This document shows, piece after piece, positions 1 to 8,817 of a stretch of DNA of 64,000 nt. The number at the start of each line of letters is the position of its first letter. The stretch's first letter is position 1. Under the pieces are notes generated by a model. The model had not been told where the DNA came from and ran no database searches. It was given only the letters and a program-made list of their open reading frames with translations. Made by a program: the position numbers and the translations under genes. The stretch comes from Saccharomonospora amisosensis (GTDB taxonomy: Bacteria > Actinomycetota > Actinomycetes > Mycobacteriales > Pseudonocardiaceae): contig NZ_JAAOYM010000001.1 in NCBI RefSeq assembly GCF_011761185.1, positions 744,001-808,000 of the forward strand. The letters run 5' to 3'.

Positions 1-2199
1 CCGGAGTCGCCCGGGCCAGGGCCGGGGTCGTCTGGTGGTGGGGCGGTTTCGGTGCCGGTGGGGGGTGCCGTGGGCCCGGTCACGGGGGCAGCGTCGGCAC
101 TGCCGGTGTTGCCGGTGGTGCCTGCGGAGGTGTCGGAGGCGGCGGACCATCTGGCGTTGGTGGTCGCGGCCCGGCTGCGGCGTGAGGAAGAGTTGCGTCG
201 GTTGCATGACCCGTTCCCGCTGCCGGTGCGGTGGCGGCCCGCGCCTGCGCGGTTGGCCGATCATTGGGACAACATCTGCAGGGTCCCGGTCGGGGTGAGC
301 GCGGGGCCGCTGGAGTTGTCCGGCGAGGTGGGCGACATCGCGGGCACCTATCTGCGGGTTCCGTCGGGGCGGCTGGTGGTGCTGGGTCAGGCGGGTTCGG
401 GCAAGACGGTGCTCACTTTGCGGTTCGTGCTGGACATGCTGGCCGCGCGAACGCCGGGGGGCGCGGTCCCGATGATCTTCAACGTGGGGTCGTGGGATCC
501 GACCGCGGCCCCGTTGCGCGGCTGGCTGGTCGAGTTGTTGCAGCGTGATCAGCCGGGCCTGGCCGCGGAGGCGCCGGGCGGGGCGACACTCGCGGCGGTG
601 CTGGTGGACACCGGGCGCATCCTGCCGGTACTCGACGGTTTCGACGAGATCGCCCAGGGCCTGCACCGGCCTGCGCTGGAAACACTCAACTCGCTGTCCA
701 TGCCACTGCTGCTGACCAGCCGCGTCGAGGAGTACCAGCGGGCCGTGACCGTGGTCGACGTGCTCACCTCGGCCGCCGTGGTCGAGTTGACCGACCTCAC
801 CCCCGACGATCTGGGCGGCTACCTGCCCCGCACCGCACGGCAGGTAGCTGTCGCCACCGAGGGCGGCGGCACGGCCACCGCCTGGGACAGCGTCATCACC
901 GCACTACGAGACCACGACACGACCCAACCCCGCCCCGCCACCGCGCATCTGGCCACCGTCCTGCGCACACCCCTGATGGTCAGCCTCGCCCGCACCGTCT
1001 ACAGCGACTCCCGCGACCACGACCCCACCGAACTGCTCGATGACACTCGCTTCCCCACCCCACAACACATCGAGGAACACCTCCTCGACAGCTTCGTGCC
1101 CACTGTCTACCACCAACACCCCACCCCCACCCACCACGGCAAACGGCACGACTGGGACATCGCCCGCCTCCGCCGCTGGCTGGGATTCCTCGCCGACGAC
1201 CTCGACCGCCAAGGGACCAGCGACCTCGAATGGTGGCGCATCAGCGGCAGACTCCGCGACTCCACCCGCGTCCTACTGGTAACCGGATTCGCGTGTGTCG
1301 CGTCGTTGCTGGTCGACTGGCTGGTCTTCACCCCGGTTCACACGCTCACGTCCGGGATGACGTTTCACTGGTATGTCGCTCTGCTCGACGGGCTCGTGAT
1401 CGGCCCGGTCATCGGCTTACCTGTCGGCTTGCTGTACCTGCTGATGGTGGTGCGCAAAGGCAAGGTACTCGAACCGACCCGAGTCCGGGTCCGCCTGCTC
1501 GACGGGTCGGGCAGGCAACCAGGGCTTCGGCGAAAAGTCGCGACACGGTTCCTTGCGGGTGCGCTCGGTGGCGGCATCGGGGGTGTCGGTTACGGGATCG
1601 CGAGAACCATCGTCATGGCGGTATCTCCGAATCTGACTCTCGCCGACGAACCCGCCGCGATCTTGCGGGGGATGCTTGTCGACGCCGCCATCTGCTCGGT
1701 GGTGTTCGGTCTGGCGTGCGGTCTGGTGCTGGCACTGGCGGCCGCGCTGGAGGCCCCCGCCAACCTCACCACCGCCACCAGCCCCGCAGACCTGCTCGCC
1801 GCCAACCGCACGACAGTGCTGCGCCTTGCCGGTGCGCTGTCGCTCGCACTCGCGCTCGCACTCGCCTTCGGTGGCGTCGCGGTCACGAGTGCGCTGCGGG
1901 CAGCCCTGGGCCCAGTGCCATGGAGCCTGAACTGGAACGTGGGCAACGGCCTGCTGGTCGGCCTGATCGGTGGGCTGAGCACGGGCCTTGCCTACATCGT
2001 GGCCTTCACGGCGTGGGGACAGTGGCTGCTCTTCACCCGATTCCGGCTACCGGCCAGCGGCAGACTGCCGTGGGCGGTCGGCACGTTCCTGGACGACGCC
2101 TACCGCCGGGGCGTGCTGCGCCAGTCCGGCGCGGTCTACCAGTTCCGCCACGCACGCCTGCAAGAACACCTCGCCAAGGCCTACCGAACCGGGCGCTGA
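1..2199 (+). CDS. NACHT-domain NTPase with multi-pass membrane C-terminus (5' partial)
   Basis: The reading frame is already open at base 1, so the true start is probably outside the window; a GTG at 52 is only the first possible start seen. A STAND/NACHT core is visible: Walker A GQAGSGKT near 385-410, Walker B in ILPVLDGFDEI near 620-650, and an LLLTSR sensor-like motif near 710-725. From about 1270 to 2020 the protein becomes strongly hydrophobic with several predicted membrane segments, so the NTPase would sit on the cytoplasmic face of the membrane. Actinobacterial NACHT proteins of this layout are common and mostly uncharacterised; signalling or phage-defence roles are proposed for the family. 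The ligand and effector are unknown. Confidence 0.8.
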   Translation, partial: PESPGPGPGSSGGGAVSVPVGGAVGPVTGAASALPVLPVVPAEVSEAADHLALVVAARLRREEELRRLHDPFPLPVRWRPAPARLADHWDNICRVPVGVSAGPLELSGEVGDIAGTYLRVPSGRLVVLGQAGSGKTVLTLRFVLDMLAARTPGGAVPMIFNVGSWDPTAAPLRGWLVELLQRDQPGLAAEAPGGATLAAVLVDTGRILPVLDGFDEIAQGLHRPALETLNSLSMPLLLTSRVEEYQRAVTVVDVLTSAAVVELTDLTPDDLGGYLPRTARQVAVATEGGGTATAWDSVITALRDHDTTQPRPATAHLATVLRTPLMVSLARTVYSDSRDHDPTELLDDTRFPTPQHIEEHLLDSFVPTVYHQHPTPTHHGKRHDWDIARLRRWLGFLADDLDRQGTSDLEWWRISGRLRDSTRVLLVTGFACVASLLVDWLVFTPVHTLTSGMTFHWYVALLDGLVIGPVIGLPVGLLYLLMVVRKGKVLEPTRVRVRLLDGSGRQPGLRRKVATRFLAGALGGGIGGVGYGIARTIVMAVSPNLTLADEPAAILRGMLVDAAICSVVFGLACGLVLALAAALEAPANLTTATSPADLLAANRTTVLRLAGALSLALALALAFGGVAVTSALRAALGPVPWSLNWNVGNGLLVGLIGGLSTGLAYIVAFTAWGQWLLFTRFRLPASGRLPWAVGTFLDDAYRRGVLRQSGAVYQFRHARLQEHLAKAYRTGR

Positions 2200-2383
2200 C
2201 AGGCGTCCCGGTCCGGGTCGACCGACGGCCTTTTCTCCCTGGTGCGTTCCAAGCTGGCTGCCTTTTTGCCTGCTCAGTGGCACCGGCCAGCAATGGCCGC
2301 CCGCGTGACCTTCCCGTTGTCCCGGACCGGCAGTGAACATTGGCGAGCCGATGAGGAGTCGGTGACCGGAAAGGGGATTCTGG

Positions 2384-3670
2384 GTGGCAAGCGAGACGTC
2401 AGCGGCAGGGCAACACCCGGAGCCGGCGTCCGCCGCCGAGCAACCGTGGGCGGCGGGCGACACGGCGGGTGTGTGGGACGTGTACTTCGGTCAGGACGCG
2501 CCGTCGGAAGGCAGCGTGAACTGGGAGGCGTACAGCCACGAGGAGCTGTACCAGATGTTGTGGCAGGACGCCGACGTCGCTGACGTCAGCTCCATCGCCG
2601 CGGAATGGTCCGAACATAGGGCCGCGTTGGTCAACCACGCGGAGGTGCTTCGCGAGCAGCGAGCCGCGTTGCTGCAGAGCTGGCAGGGAACTGGTGCCGA
2701 GCAGGCGGCACGCAGGCTCAGCGAGCTGGCCGACCGGGTGGAGAAGCTCGCGGAGCTCGCTCACGCGGGCGAGCAGGCCTGCGAACAGGCGGCCGATGCG
2801 CTGGCCAGGGCAAGGGCCACCATGCCGCCGCCACCGGGAGACCCGGCCGCGCCGATGAACGACGCGGCAACGAACTGGGCGGGCATCACCGGGGCGTCGC
2901 TTGCGAGTGCGCCTGATCGATCGAACCAACCCGAGGTGCCCTACGCGGGGATGTTCGGCGCGGCGGATCGGTCCGCCACCGGGCCGGAGGTCCTGGCACC
3001 GAGCGAGCCCGTGCCGGAGCGGGCCACCTCGCAGGCGCAGGCTACTTCGGATGCGGGGACGGCCTTCGGTGCCGTGGGCAGCGCGGGGTTCAGCTTCTAT
3101 GCCGGCGCCGACTCGACGGACATGCGCAAGCAGCAGGCGGTTCGGTCGATGCAGGGCTATGAATCCAGCCTTACGAACTCAGGCCAGTTGATCGGCCAGG
3201 CGCGGAGCACGATCCCGGCGGCGGCCACGAGCGCCTCCTCCAAACCCTCGGGCAAGGCCGTGGGCGGCGAGTCGCCGAAACGCCTCGCGGGACCAGGAAG
3301 TCGTAGCGGTACCGCGGAGGCGCTCGCGGCGGGTGCGGTAGTCGGGGCGCTCAGTGGCGGCGCGGGCGCGGCCGCTGGGTTTGCCGCTGGGTTGGGACAG
3401 GGTGGCACCCCGCTGCTACCCGGCAAGGGAGTGGGCACGGCGACGATGCAGGGCGGCACCAATGCGACGGCGGCTCGGCTGGCCGCCGAGTCGGCCGCAG
3501 GCCGGTCGGGCGCCATGGGAGGCATGATCCCGCCCGCTTCGGGCGTGCGCGGGGGGCAGGACGAAGCAGAGCACGAGAACCAACTTCCGACGATCGACCA
3601 CGAGCTCTTCCCGGTCGAAGAGCCGGGCAGCGAAGCGGTCATCGGCCTTTCGACGGAGGGCCAATCATGA
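2384..3670 (+). CDS. PPE/WXG100-like type VII secretion substrate
   Basis: Predicted ESX substrate of 428 residues. The N-terminal about 130 residues are helical and include SWQGTGAEQA, matching the W-x-G turn between two helices in WXG100/PPE proteins. The middle is Ala/Ser/Pro-rich, and a Gly/Ala-rich stretch leads to an acidic tail (GGMIPP, then an E-H-x-N-Q-L-P region) typical of long PPE-like proteins of Pseudonocardiaceae. The GTG start has a clear ribosome site (GGAAAGGGG near 2368). It overlaps the next gene by 4 bases (ATGA) and opens a six-gene ESX cassette that contains an EspG-like chaperone, which in mycobacteria binds PPE substrates. No ESX core ATPase or channel gene is present here. 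Confidence 0.72.
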   Translation: MASETSAAGQHPEPASAAEQPWAAGDTAGVWDVYFGQDAPSEGSVNWEAYSHEELYQMLWQDADVADVSSIAAEWSEHRAALVNHAEVLREQRAALLQSWQGTGAEQAARRLSELADRVEKLAELAHAGEQACEQAADALARARATMPPPPGDPAAPMNDAATNWAGITGASLASAPDRSNQPEVPYAGMFGAADRSATGPEVLAPSEPVPERATSQAQATSDAGTAFGAVGSAGFSFYAGADSTDMRKQQAVRSMQGYESSLTNSGQLIGQARSTIPAAATSASSKPSGKAVGGESPKRLAGPGSRSGTAEALAAGAVVGALSGGAGAAAGFAAGLGQGGTPLLPGKGVGTATMQGGTNATAARLAAESAAGRSGAMGGMIPPASGVRGGQDEAEHENQLPTIDHELFPVEEPGSEAVIGLSTEGQS

Positions 3671-4056
3671 ACAACGGGCAAGGAGTCGAACTCCAGCTGG
3701 ATCTGCTCGATCAGCGAATCACGACGCTGGCCGAACTCGGCGACCTGACCGGCGACCTGGTAGCCACCGCGAGCAGGCTCGCTGAGCGGTTGCCGATGCT
3801 GGGCACCGCACCGCCCGCCGTGCATCTGGCGATGCGGCTGCGGGATGCGGCGGGCAGTTCCGGCCTCGCGGGCGAGATCAAGGCAACGGAGCGAGAGGTG
3901 CGGGAGTTCAAACAGTCGCTCGCCGAAGCCAAGAACAAGCACACCGAGCACGAGGCTCAGGCGAGCGACGACCTGCGTGCCAGGGAATCGTCCTTGGACG
4001 AGGCACGCGGGCAGGAGCGGACCGGCCGGCGTGAGTCGCCAGGACGGCCGTCATGA
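3667..4056 (+). CDS. Small helical protein of ESX cassette
   Basis: A 129-residue protein, mostly heptad-like helix, with a charged C-terminus rich in Glu, Lys and Arg (region around residues 75-125). No recognised domain, signal peptide or membrane segment is seen. Its ATG overlaps the stop of the PPE-like gene, and its stop overlaps the ATG of the EspG-like gene, so it is translationally coupled within the cassette. By position it may be a partner of the PPE-like protein or another cytosolic accessory protein. This is inference from context only. Confidence 0.6.
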   Translation: MNNGQGVELQLDLLDQRITTLAELGDLTGDLVATASRLAERLPMLGTAPPAVHLAMRLRDAAGSSGLAGEIKATEREVREFKQSLAEAKNKHTEHEAQASDDLRARESSLDEARGQERTGRRESPGRPS

Positions 4057-4862
4057 CCGCCACGGTCGGACCAGCCGTCGAGCGGGGTGCCCGCTTCGAG
4101 CCGCCGGAGCTGGATCTGCTCGCGGCCCACGCGGGCATTCGCCCTCCGTTTCCGCTCAGAGTGCCCTCGCTCGGCCGGATCAGCGGTGAACGCGAGGCGT
4201 TGCTGGCCGCGGCAGCCAGGTCGCTGTCCGCGCGGGGGCTCATCACCAGGCACGGCCCCTCAGGCGTCGCGGCCGACCTGGTCGCCGCGTTGCGCGGGCA
4301 CCGCGGTGCGGTCGACCTCGTCGTGATCGACGGTGGGACGGTGACCGGCGTCGTGGCCATGATCCACGGGCCTGGAGCGGTGGTGTGTCACCAGTCCATC
4401 GGGGGGGCACCGGGCCCTGTCACCGTCGCGCGCGTCACGACCGCCGCGCTGACCGACGAACTGGCGAACCGGATCCCGAAGACCGGTGCCGCGCAGACCA
4501 TGCCGATCGCGTTGCCTCCCGGTGTCGTCGGTGACGTGAGCCGGTTGCTGGAGAACACGGCCGGCATCGCGGCGCCCCGAAAGCGAATACGGGCACTGGT
4601 CGCCGAACGCGGTGGCGACGAATCCGCTGTCGACGCGCTGGTCGACCTGTTGCCTTCAGTACAGGGGCGCGGGCAGCTCGGAGCCGTGATCGGACGAGCG
4701 GGAGACCGTGCCGAACGGCCACTCGAACTGTCGTGGTTGGACAGCCCGAAGGGGCGAATCAGAGTAAACACCGACGATCGCGGCTGGGTGAGCATCAACC
4801 CGTTGCGGCACGGCGAACTCCTACGGGTGCTGCGCGAAGCGGCAGCACTGGCCCGCGGCTAG
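4053..4862 (+). CDS. EspG-family ESX secretion-associated protein
   Basis: A 269-residue protein resembling EspG-type chaperones: an N-terminal PPELDLL-like segment, a central beta-rich region (VDLVVIDGGTVTGVV), and a C-terminal G-R-I-R-V-N-T-D-D-R-G-W-V strand typical of actinobacterial EspG proteins. EspG proteins bind PPE/WXG substrates in the cytosol and deliver them to the ESX machinery. Its location directly behind a PPE-like gene and before EspC-like and WXG-type genes supports this. No signal peptide is expected or seen. Confidence in the family is moderate to good; the substrate pairing is inferred. Confidence 0.7.
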   Translation: MTATVGPAVERGARFEPPELDLLAAHAGIRPPFPLRVPSLGRISGEREALLAAAARSLSARGLITRHGPSGVAADLVAALRGHRGAVDLVVIDGGTVTGVVAMIHGPGAVVCHQSIGGAPGPVTVARVTTAALTDELANRIPKTGAAQTMPIALPPGVVGDVSRLLENTAGIAAPRKRIRALVAERGGDESAVDALVDLLPSVQGRGQLGAVIGRAGDRAERPLELSWLDSPKGRIRVNTDDRGWVSINPLRHGELLRVLREAAALARG

Positions 4863-4917
4863 CGCCGGGGCTCACAGCATGCTGAGTCGAAAACCTGGGG
4901 AAGGGAAGGGGAGCAAT

Positions 4918-5265
4918 ATGGATCCGGCACGGTGGCTGGCCGAATACCGTGATCGTCTCGAGCGGGCGTCCTACGGCGCGCGGCAGGCCCGCGAGAGCCT
5001 GCGGGAAGTCGAGGCGACCGCGAGGTCGCCGAGGGGTGAGGTGGCGGTGACGGTGAACGCCGCTGGTGCGCTCGAGGGAGTCAAGTTGACGCCCCCGGCG
5101 CGCAGGCTTGAAGCCGAGGCACTCGCCGCACTCATCGTCGACACGGCACGCGAGGCGCAACGCATCGCTGCCGCCAGGATGACCGAGGTGATGGCGGGCT
5201 ATCTCGGCGACAGTCCGGTCCTCACGCAGATCACCCAGCACGTGCCCCCGGAGGTCGTGCGATGA
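4918..5265 (+). CDS. YbaB/EbfC-family DNA-binding protein
   Basis: A 115-residue protein starting at an ATG with a strong site (GGGGAAGGGAAGGGG just upstream); an in-frame ATG at 4879 would only add residues encoded by that site. It resembles YbaB/EbfC nucleoid-associated proteins: an N-terminal helix, a central strand GEVAVTVNAAGALEGV, then a long C-terminal helix with an alternating Ala/Glu pattern. Such paralogues are often found inside ESX-associated cassettes of Pseudonocardiaceae, where their role is unknown. It overlaps the next gene by 4 bases. Confidence 0.75.
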   Translation: MDPARWLAEYRDRLERASYGARQARESLREVEATARSPRGEVAVTVNAAGALEGVKLTPPARRLEAEALAALIVDTAREAQRIAAARMTEVMAGYLGDSPVLTQITQHVPPEVVR

Positions 5266-5597
5266 CAACGCGGCCTTCGTACAACGTCGATCCCGACCAG
5301 TTGCGGCGACACGCGGGCAGGCTGGCCACACACGCCGATCAGCTGTCGTCGATCGGCAGTGCGTTGCCTGGCGAGTTGGGGCCGCTTTCGCTGGGCGTGT
5401 TCTCGCGGTTCGTCGCCGCGAGCCTGGGCACCGCGATGGCTGAAACCAGAGGAGCCTTCGAGCATGCCGCGTCCACTTTGGACAAGGTGAGTGACGGGAT
5501 GGGACGTGCCGCCGACGAGTACCAGTACGCCGACGAGGGCCACGCGGCCGACCTGACCGGCATCGGCTCGAGCCTTGGCGATGAGGGGGACCGATGA
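5262..5597 (+). CDS. EspC-like (WXG100 superfamily) ESX-secreted protein
   Basis: A 111-residue helical-hairpin protein like the EspC/DUF2580 group: an N-terminal VDPDQLRRHAGRLATHADQL helix, a turn, then a second long helix ending with EYQYADEG. The Y-Q-Y-A-D stretch fits the Y-x-x-x-D/E secretion signal of type VII substrates. It lies between a YbaB-like gene and a larger WXG-type gene with overlapping start and stop codons, which suggests that the two ESX proteins are made together and may form a heterodimer. Confidence 0.72.
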   Translation: MTTRPSYNVDPDQLRRHAGRLATHADQLSSIGSALPGELGPLSLGVFSRFVAASLGTAMAETRGAFEHAASTLDKVSDGMGRAADEYQYADEGHAADLTGIGSSLGDEGDR

Positions 5598-6490
5598 ACA
5601 CGACAGCGCAGACGTGGGAGCTCGCCGAGACCGCCCCGCAGAGCCAGACCGAGACCGAGGCCGGGGGTTCGCCGGAGCCGGGCGAGGCAAGGCGGTCCGC
5701 GGTCGAGATCAACACCGCGCTTGCCGACCTGCGGCTCGCCGGAGACGCCGTCGGCAACAAGGAGTGGCTGTCCGTCGAACTCGCGGGAGAGCCCGTCGTC
5801 TCGATCGACATGCTGGGCTCGACAGCGAGCCCGCTGTCCGCCCTGGTCAGCGCGGGGTGCGACTTCCTCATTCCGATGATCTCGTTTCTGGAGGAGCCGC
5901 TCGACCAGTTGCGTGGCGAGCCGGACTCGGTATCCGGCCCCGCGGGTGAGCACGACGGATGCTCGCAGCAGGCGAACTCCGTCGCCGACGACTACGAATC
6001 CACGGTGGAGGAAGAGACCGGCGAGTGGTCGGGCGAGGCCAAGTCGGACTACGCGGAGACGGCGACCAAACTGACCGACGGGGTCAAGTCGATCGCCGAA
6101 GCGGCGATGACCAACTCGAAGGCGATGATCGCCGCGGGCGAAGTGGTCGCACAGGTCGTCGACATCGTCACTCGGTTGATCACCGAAGCCGTTGGCAAGA
6201 TCGTGCCCATCATGACCGAGGCGATCGCCGCGGCTCCCGCGACGTTCGGGGCGAGTATCGCGCAGGCGATCCCGCAGTGTGTGGCGATCGCGGTGGACTA
6301 CGGCGGGCGGATCGCCGCCAAGCTGGGCGAGTTGCTCGCCAGCGGCGAGAACCTGGTGAAGCTGATCGACGGCGTGCTCGGCGCACTCGACGTCGTGAAG
6401 GAAGGGCTCAGCGTAATCGGCGACCTGGCGGGCGGCGACTCGTCGGGTTCAGCCGCCGACACGCAATCAACCGGGGGTGACGACCGATGA
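5594..6490 (+). CDS. Large WXG-type ESX-associated protein
   Basis: A 298-residue protein with a hydrophilic first 60 residues and a WXG-type helical hairpin around residues 120-190 containing GEWSGEAKSDYAET (W-x-G plus a following Tyr). A long Ala/Ile-rich amphipathic region follows (residues about 190-280, including KIVPIMTEAIAAAPATFG). This matches the WXG100-like proteins carried next to EspC-like genes in Pseudonocardiaceae. The C-terminal helices could be a toxin-like or membrane-active region, but no catalytic motif is visible. It is the last gene of the ESX cassette. Confidence 0.65.
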   Translation: MNTTAQTWELAETAPQSQTETEAGGSPEPGEARRSAVEINTALADLRLAGDAVGNKEWLSVELAGEPVVSIDMLGSTASPLSALVSAGCDFLIPMISFLEEPLDQLRGEPDSVSGPAGEHDGCSQQANSVADDYESTVEEETGEWSGEAKSDYAETATKLTDGVKSIAEAAMTNSKAMIAAGEVVAQVVDIVTRLITEAVGKIVPIMTEAIAAAPATFGASIAQAIPQCVAIAVDYGGRIAAKLGELLASGENLVKLIDGVLGALDVVKEGLSVIGDLAGGDSSGSAADTQSTGGDDR

Positions 6491-6521
6491 GTTCATCGGG
6501 GAAACGAATGGGGTCGACAGC

Positions 6522-7652
6522 ATGATGAGGAACAAGACTCAGCGATGGTTCGCGGGTGTGGCAGGCGGTACCGCGCTCGCGGTGACCGCACTCGTCGCGC
6601 CCGCGCAGGCCGCGCCAGCGCAGGAGCACGCCGACACTCAGGCGATGCTCGACCGGTACCAGCGGCAGGCCGGTCCCGGCGCGGCCGTCCACGCGGGCGA
6701 CGGTGCGGAAGCCTGGACGCTGTCCAGCGGCTCGCGCGGCGTCAACGACAACGGGCCGCTCACCGCCTCCGACCATTTCCGTGCGGCCAGCCAGACCAAG
6801 ACATTCACCGCGACCGTCGTGCTCCAGTTGTTCGACGAGGGGCTCGTCGACCTCGACGCGCCCGTCGAGCGGTATCTGCCGGGTGTGGTCACCGGCAACT
6901 ACGACGGCACCGTCATCACCGTACGCCAACTGCTCAACCACACCGCCGGTCTCTCCAGGGATACCAACGGCGCGGCGGCGAACCCGGACGGAACCTACGA
7001 GCTGGCCGAACTGGTGCGGGCGGCGATGGACGAGACACCGCAGTCCGCGCCGGGTGGTCCCACCAAGTACTCCAACGTCGGCTACCTGGTGCTGGGGATG
7101 CTGATCGAGAAGGTGACCGGCCAGTACGTCGGTGACGCGATCACGCAGCGGATCATCGAGCCGCTCGGGCTCAGTGAGACGTCGTTCCCCGCGCCGGGAG
7201 AGCGGGCGTTGGCCGACCCCTACCTTCCCGGCTACCAGGGATTGCGGATCGGCGGCTTCTACTTCTGGATCGAGGCGACCACCATGATCGAACTTTCGCT
7301 GTACAGCAGCGCAGGCGCGATGGAGTCCACACTGGAGGATCTGGCGAGATTCTACCGCGCTCTGCTCGACGGCGAGCTCCTGTCCCAGGACGCACTCGCC
7401 GAGATGCGCACCACTGTGCCGTTCTCGCCGGAATACCCGGACGGCTACGGCCTCGGCATACGCAGCCTGCACCTGTCTTGTGGCGTCGTGGCGTGGGGGC
7501 ACGACGGCATGTCGCTAACCGGGCACGCGTCGCTCACAATGGTCACCGATGACGGCCGGTTCGCATCGGTGGTCACCAACGCCAACATAAGTCCGCAGGA
7601 CCCGGCGGCGCTCGATGTCGCCAACGCCGCCCTGTGCGAGGGACAGTCATGA
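6522..7652 (+). CDS. Secreted serine hydrolase, DD-carboxypeptidase / class C beta-lactamase family
   Basis: Starting at the ATG at 6522 gives a clean Sec signal peptide (positive MMRNKTQRW, then a hydrophobic core ending APAQA-AP), so this start is preferred over a GTG at 6477. The penicillin-recognising fold motifs are present: S-Q-T-K (nucleophile Ser about 90), Y-S-N (about 183) and H-D-G near residue 330 in place of K-T-G. This pattern is typical of D-alanyl-D-alanine carboxypeptidase/esterase members of the beta-lactamase superfamily, acting outside the membrane on peptidoglycan peptides or esters. It overlaps the following esterase gene by four bases. Substrate is not determined. Confidence 0.85.
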   Translation: MMRNKTQRWFAGVAGGTALAVTALVAPAQAAPAQEHADTQAMLDRYQRQAGPGAAVHAGDGAEAWTLSSGSRGVNDNGPLTASDHFRAASQTKTFTATVVLQLFDEGLVDLDAPVERYLPGVVTGNYDGTVITVRQLLNHTAGLSRDTNGAAANPDGTYELAELVRAAMDETPQSAPGGPTKYSNVGYLVLGMLIEKVTGQYVGDAITQRIIEPLGLSETSFPAPGERALADPYLPGYQGLRIGGFYFWIEATTMIELSLYSSAGAMESTLEDLARFYRALLDGELLSQDALAEMRTTVPFSPEYPDGYGLGIRSLHLSCGVVAWGHDGMSLTGHASLTMVTDDGRFASVVTNANISPQDPAALDVANAALCEGQS

Positions 7653-8740
7653 CGAAGCGCCGCAGGACGGTTGTGGTACTCGGTTTCATCTTCGCGTTGG
7701 TTGGCCTGCTCGGTTTCACCGGCGCGACCCCGGCGGCACATGCCGGCAACGCACCGCCGGTCTTCGCCGACGGCCACGGGCTCACCGTCGTCAAGCAGCC
7801 GTGGTGGGTGGACGGAGCCGAGCGCACCTTCAAATTCGTTGTGCGAACCGTCGAGGTGCCGGAGTACTCGACCATGGCGGGGCAGAACTCGGGGGAGCAC
7901 GTGATCATGGTGACGCTGCCGGAGGGCTACGACTCCTCCGGCGCCACCCGCTACCCGGTGCAGTACCACCTGCACGGACATCCCGACTACCCGGACACCG
8001 CCCTGAACCAGCAGATGTTCGAGGAGTCCACGGCGGGAGGCGTCCCGCTGATCAACGTAGCGCCCAACGGGTCCGGCCGTGGCTGGTACACGAACTGGGT
8101 CAACCCTCCCGCCGCGCTCGGCCCGCAGAACTGGCAGAACTTCCACCTCGACCAGGTGATCCCGTTCGTGGACGCGAACCTGCGAACCATCGCGGCAAGG
8201 CAGGGGAGGGCGATATCCGGTCATTCGATGGGCGGTTTCGGCGCATTCCACTACGCGCAGAGCAGGCCGGAACTGTTCGGCTACGTCGGCAGTTTCTCCG
8301 GCGGGCTGGACCTGCTGAACCAGGCGCAGCGAGCGGCGGTGGTGGCCACCACGCAGCTGCCGGGTAGCGGCACGCCCACCGTTGCTCCGGATGCGATCTT
8401 CGGAGTACCGGTGTGGCCGCTGGACACGGTGTGGAACGAGAAGAGCCCCGCCCAGCACGTGGAGTCGCTTCGCGGCATGGGCGTGGCGATGTACACCGGC
8501 AATGGTGGGAACCTGGCGGACAATCCCCCGCAGGCCCTGACCGAACACGTGGCACGGGAGACCAATCTGGTCACCAGGGACAACCTCGTCGCGGCCGGGA
8601 TTCCACACACGTTCATCGACTACGGCGACGGGAGCACGTGGGCGGAAGGCTGCAACGGCAAGCATGCGCAGCCCGCCTGCCTGAAGGCCGACATGAATCA
8701 CTTCGTCGGGCTGCTCATGAAGGAACTCGCTCACCCGTAG
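7649..8740 (+). CDS. Secreted alpha/beta-hydrolase esterase (esterase D / antigen 85-like fold)
   Basis: A 363-residue protein with an N-terminal signal peptide (MTKRRR, a hydrophobic core, then ATPAAHA). The ATG at 7649 overlaps the stop of the upstream serine hydrolase, so the two are translationally coupled. The nucleophile elbow G-H-S-M-G-G (Ser about 193) and the HLHGHPDYPDT oxyanion-loop region identify the tributyrin esterase/esterase D group that includes mycolyltransferase-like proteins. A catalytic His is plausible in the C-terminal DMNHFVG segment. It is probably exported and acts on cell-envelope or extracellular esters; the true substrate is unknown. Confidence 0.8.
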   Translation: MTKRRRTVVVLGFIFALVGLLGFTGATPAAHAGNAPPVFADGHGLTVVKQPWWVDGAERTFKFVVRTVEVPEYSTMAGQNSGEHVIMVTLPEGYDSSGATRYPVQYHLHGHPDYPDTALNQQMFEESTAGGVPLINVAPNGSGRGWYTNWVNPPAALGPQNWQNFHLDQVIPFVDANLRTIAARQGRAISGHSMGGFGAFHYAQSRPELFGYVGSFSGGLDLLNQAQRAAVVATTQLPGSGTPTVAPDAIFGVPVWPLDTVWNEKSPAQHVESLRGMGVAMYTGNGGNLADNPPQALTEHVARETNLVTRDNLVAAGIPHTFIDYGDGSTWAEGCNGKHAQPACLKADMNHFVGLLMKELAHP

Positions 8741-8756
8741 CAGCCGGGTGAGTGCG

Positions 8757-8789
8757 CTGCCGGTCGGTTCCGTGCGAACCGGCCGGCAG
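8757..8789 (+). terminator. Hairpin terminator after the secreted-hydrolase operon
   Basis: A 14-base arm CTGCCGGTCGGTTC pairs with GAACCGGCCGGCAG (one G-T wobble) across a 5-base loop, 16 bases after the esterase stop codon. There is no T-tract, which is common for actinobacterial terminators. It separates the 2384-8740 genes from the minus-strand small gene that follows. Confidence 0.7.
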
Positions 8790-8817
8790 CGGCGTGAGCA
8801 AGCTACTCGGCGCTGAC

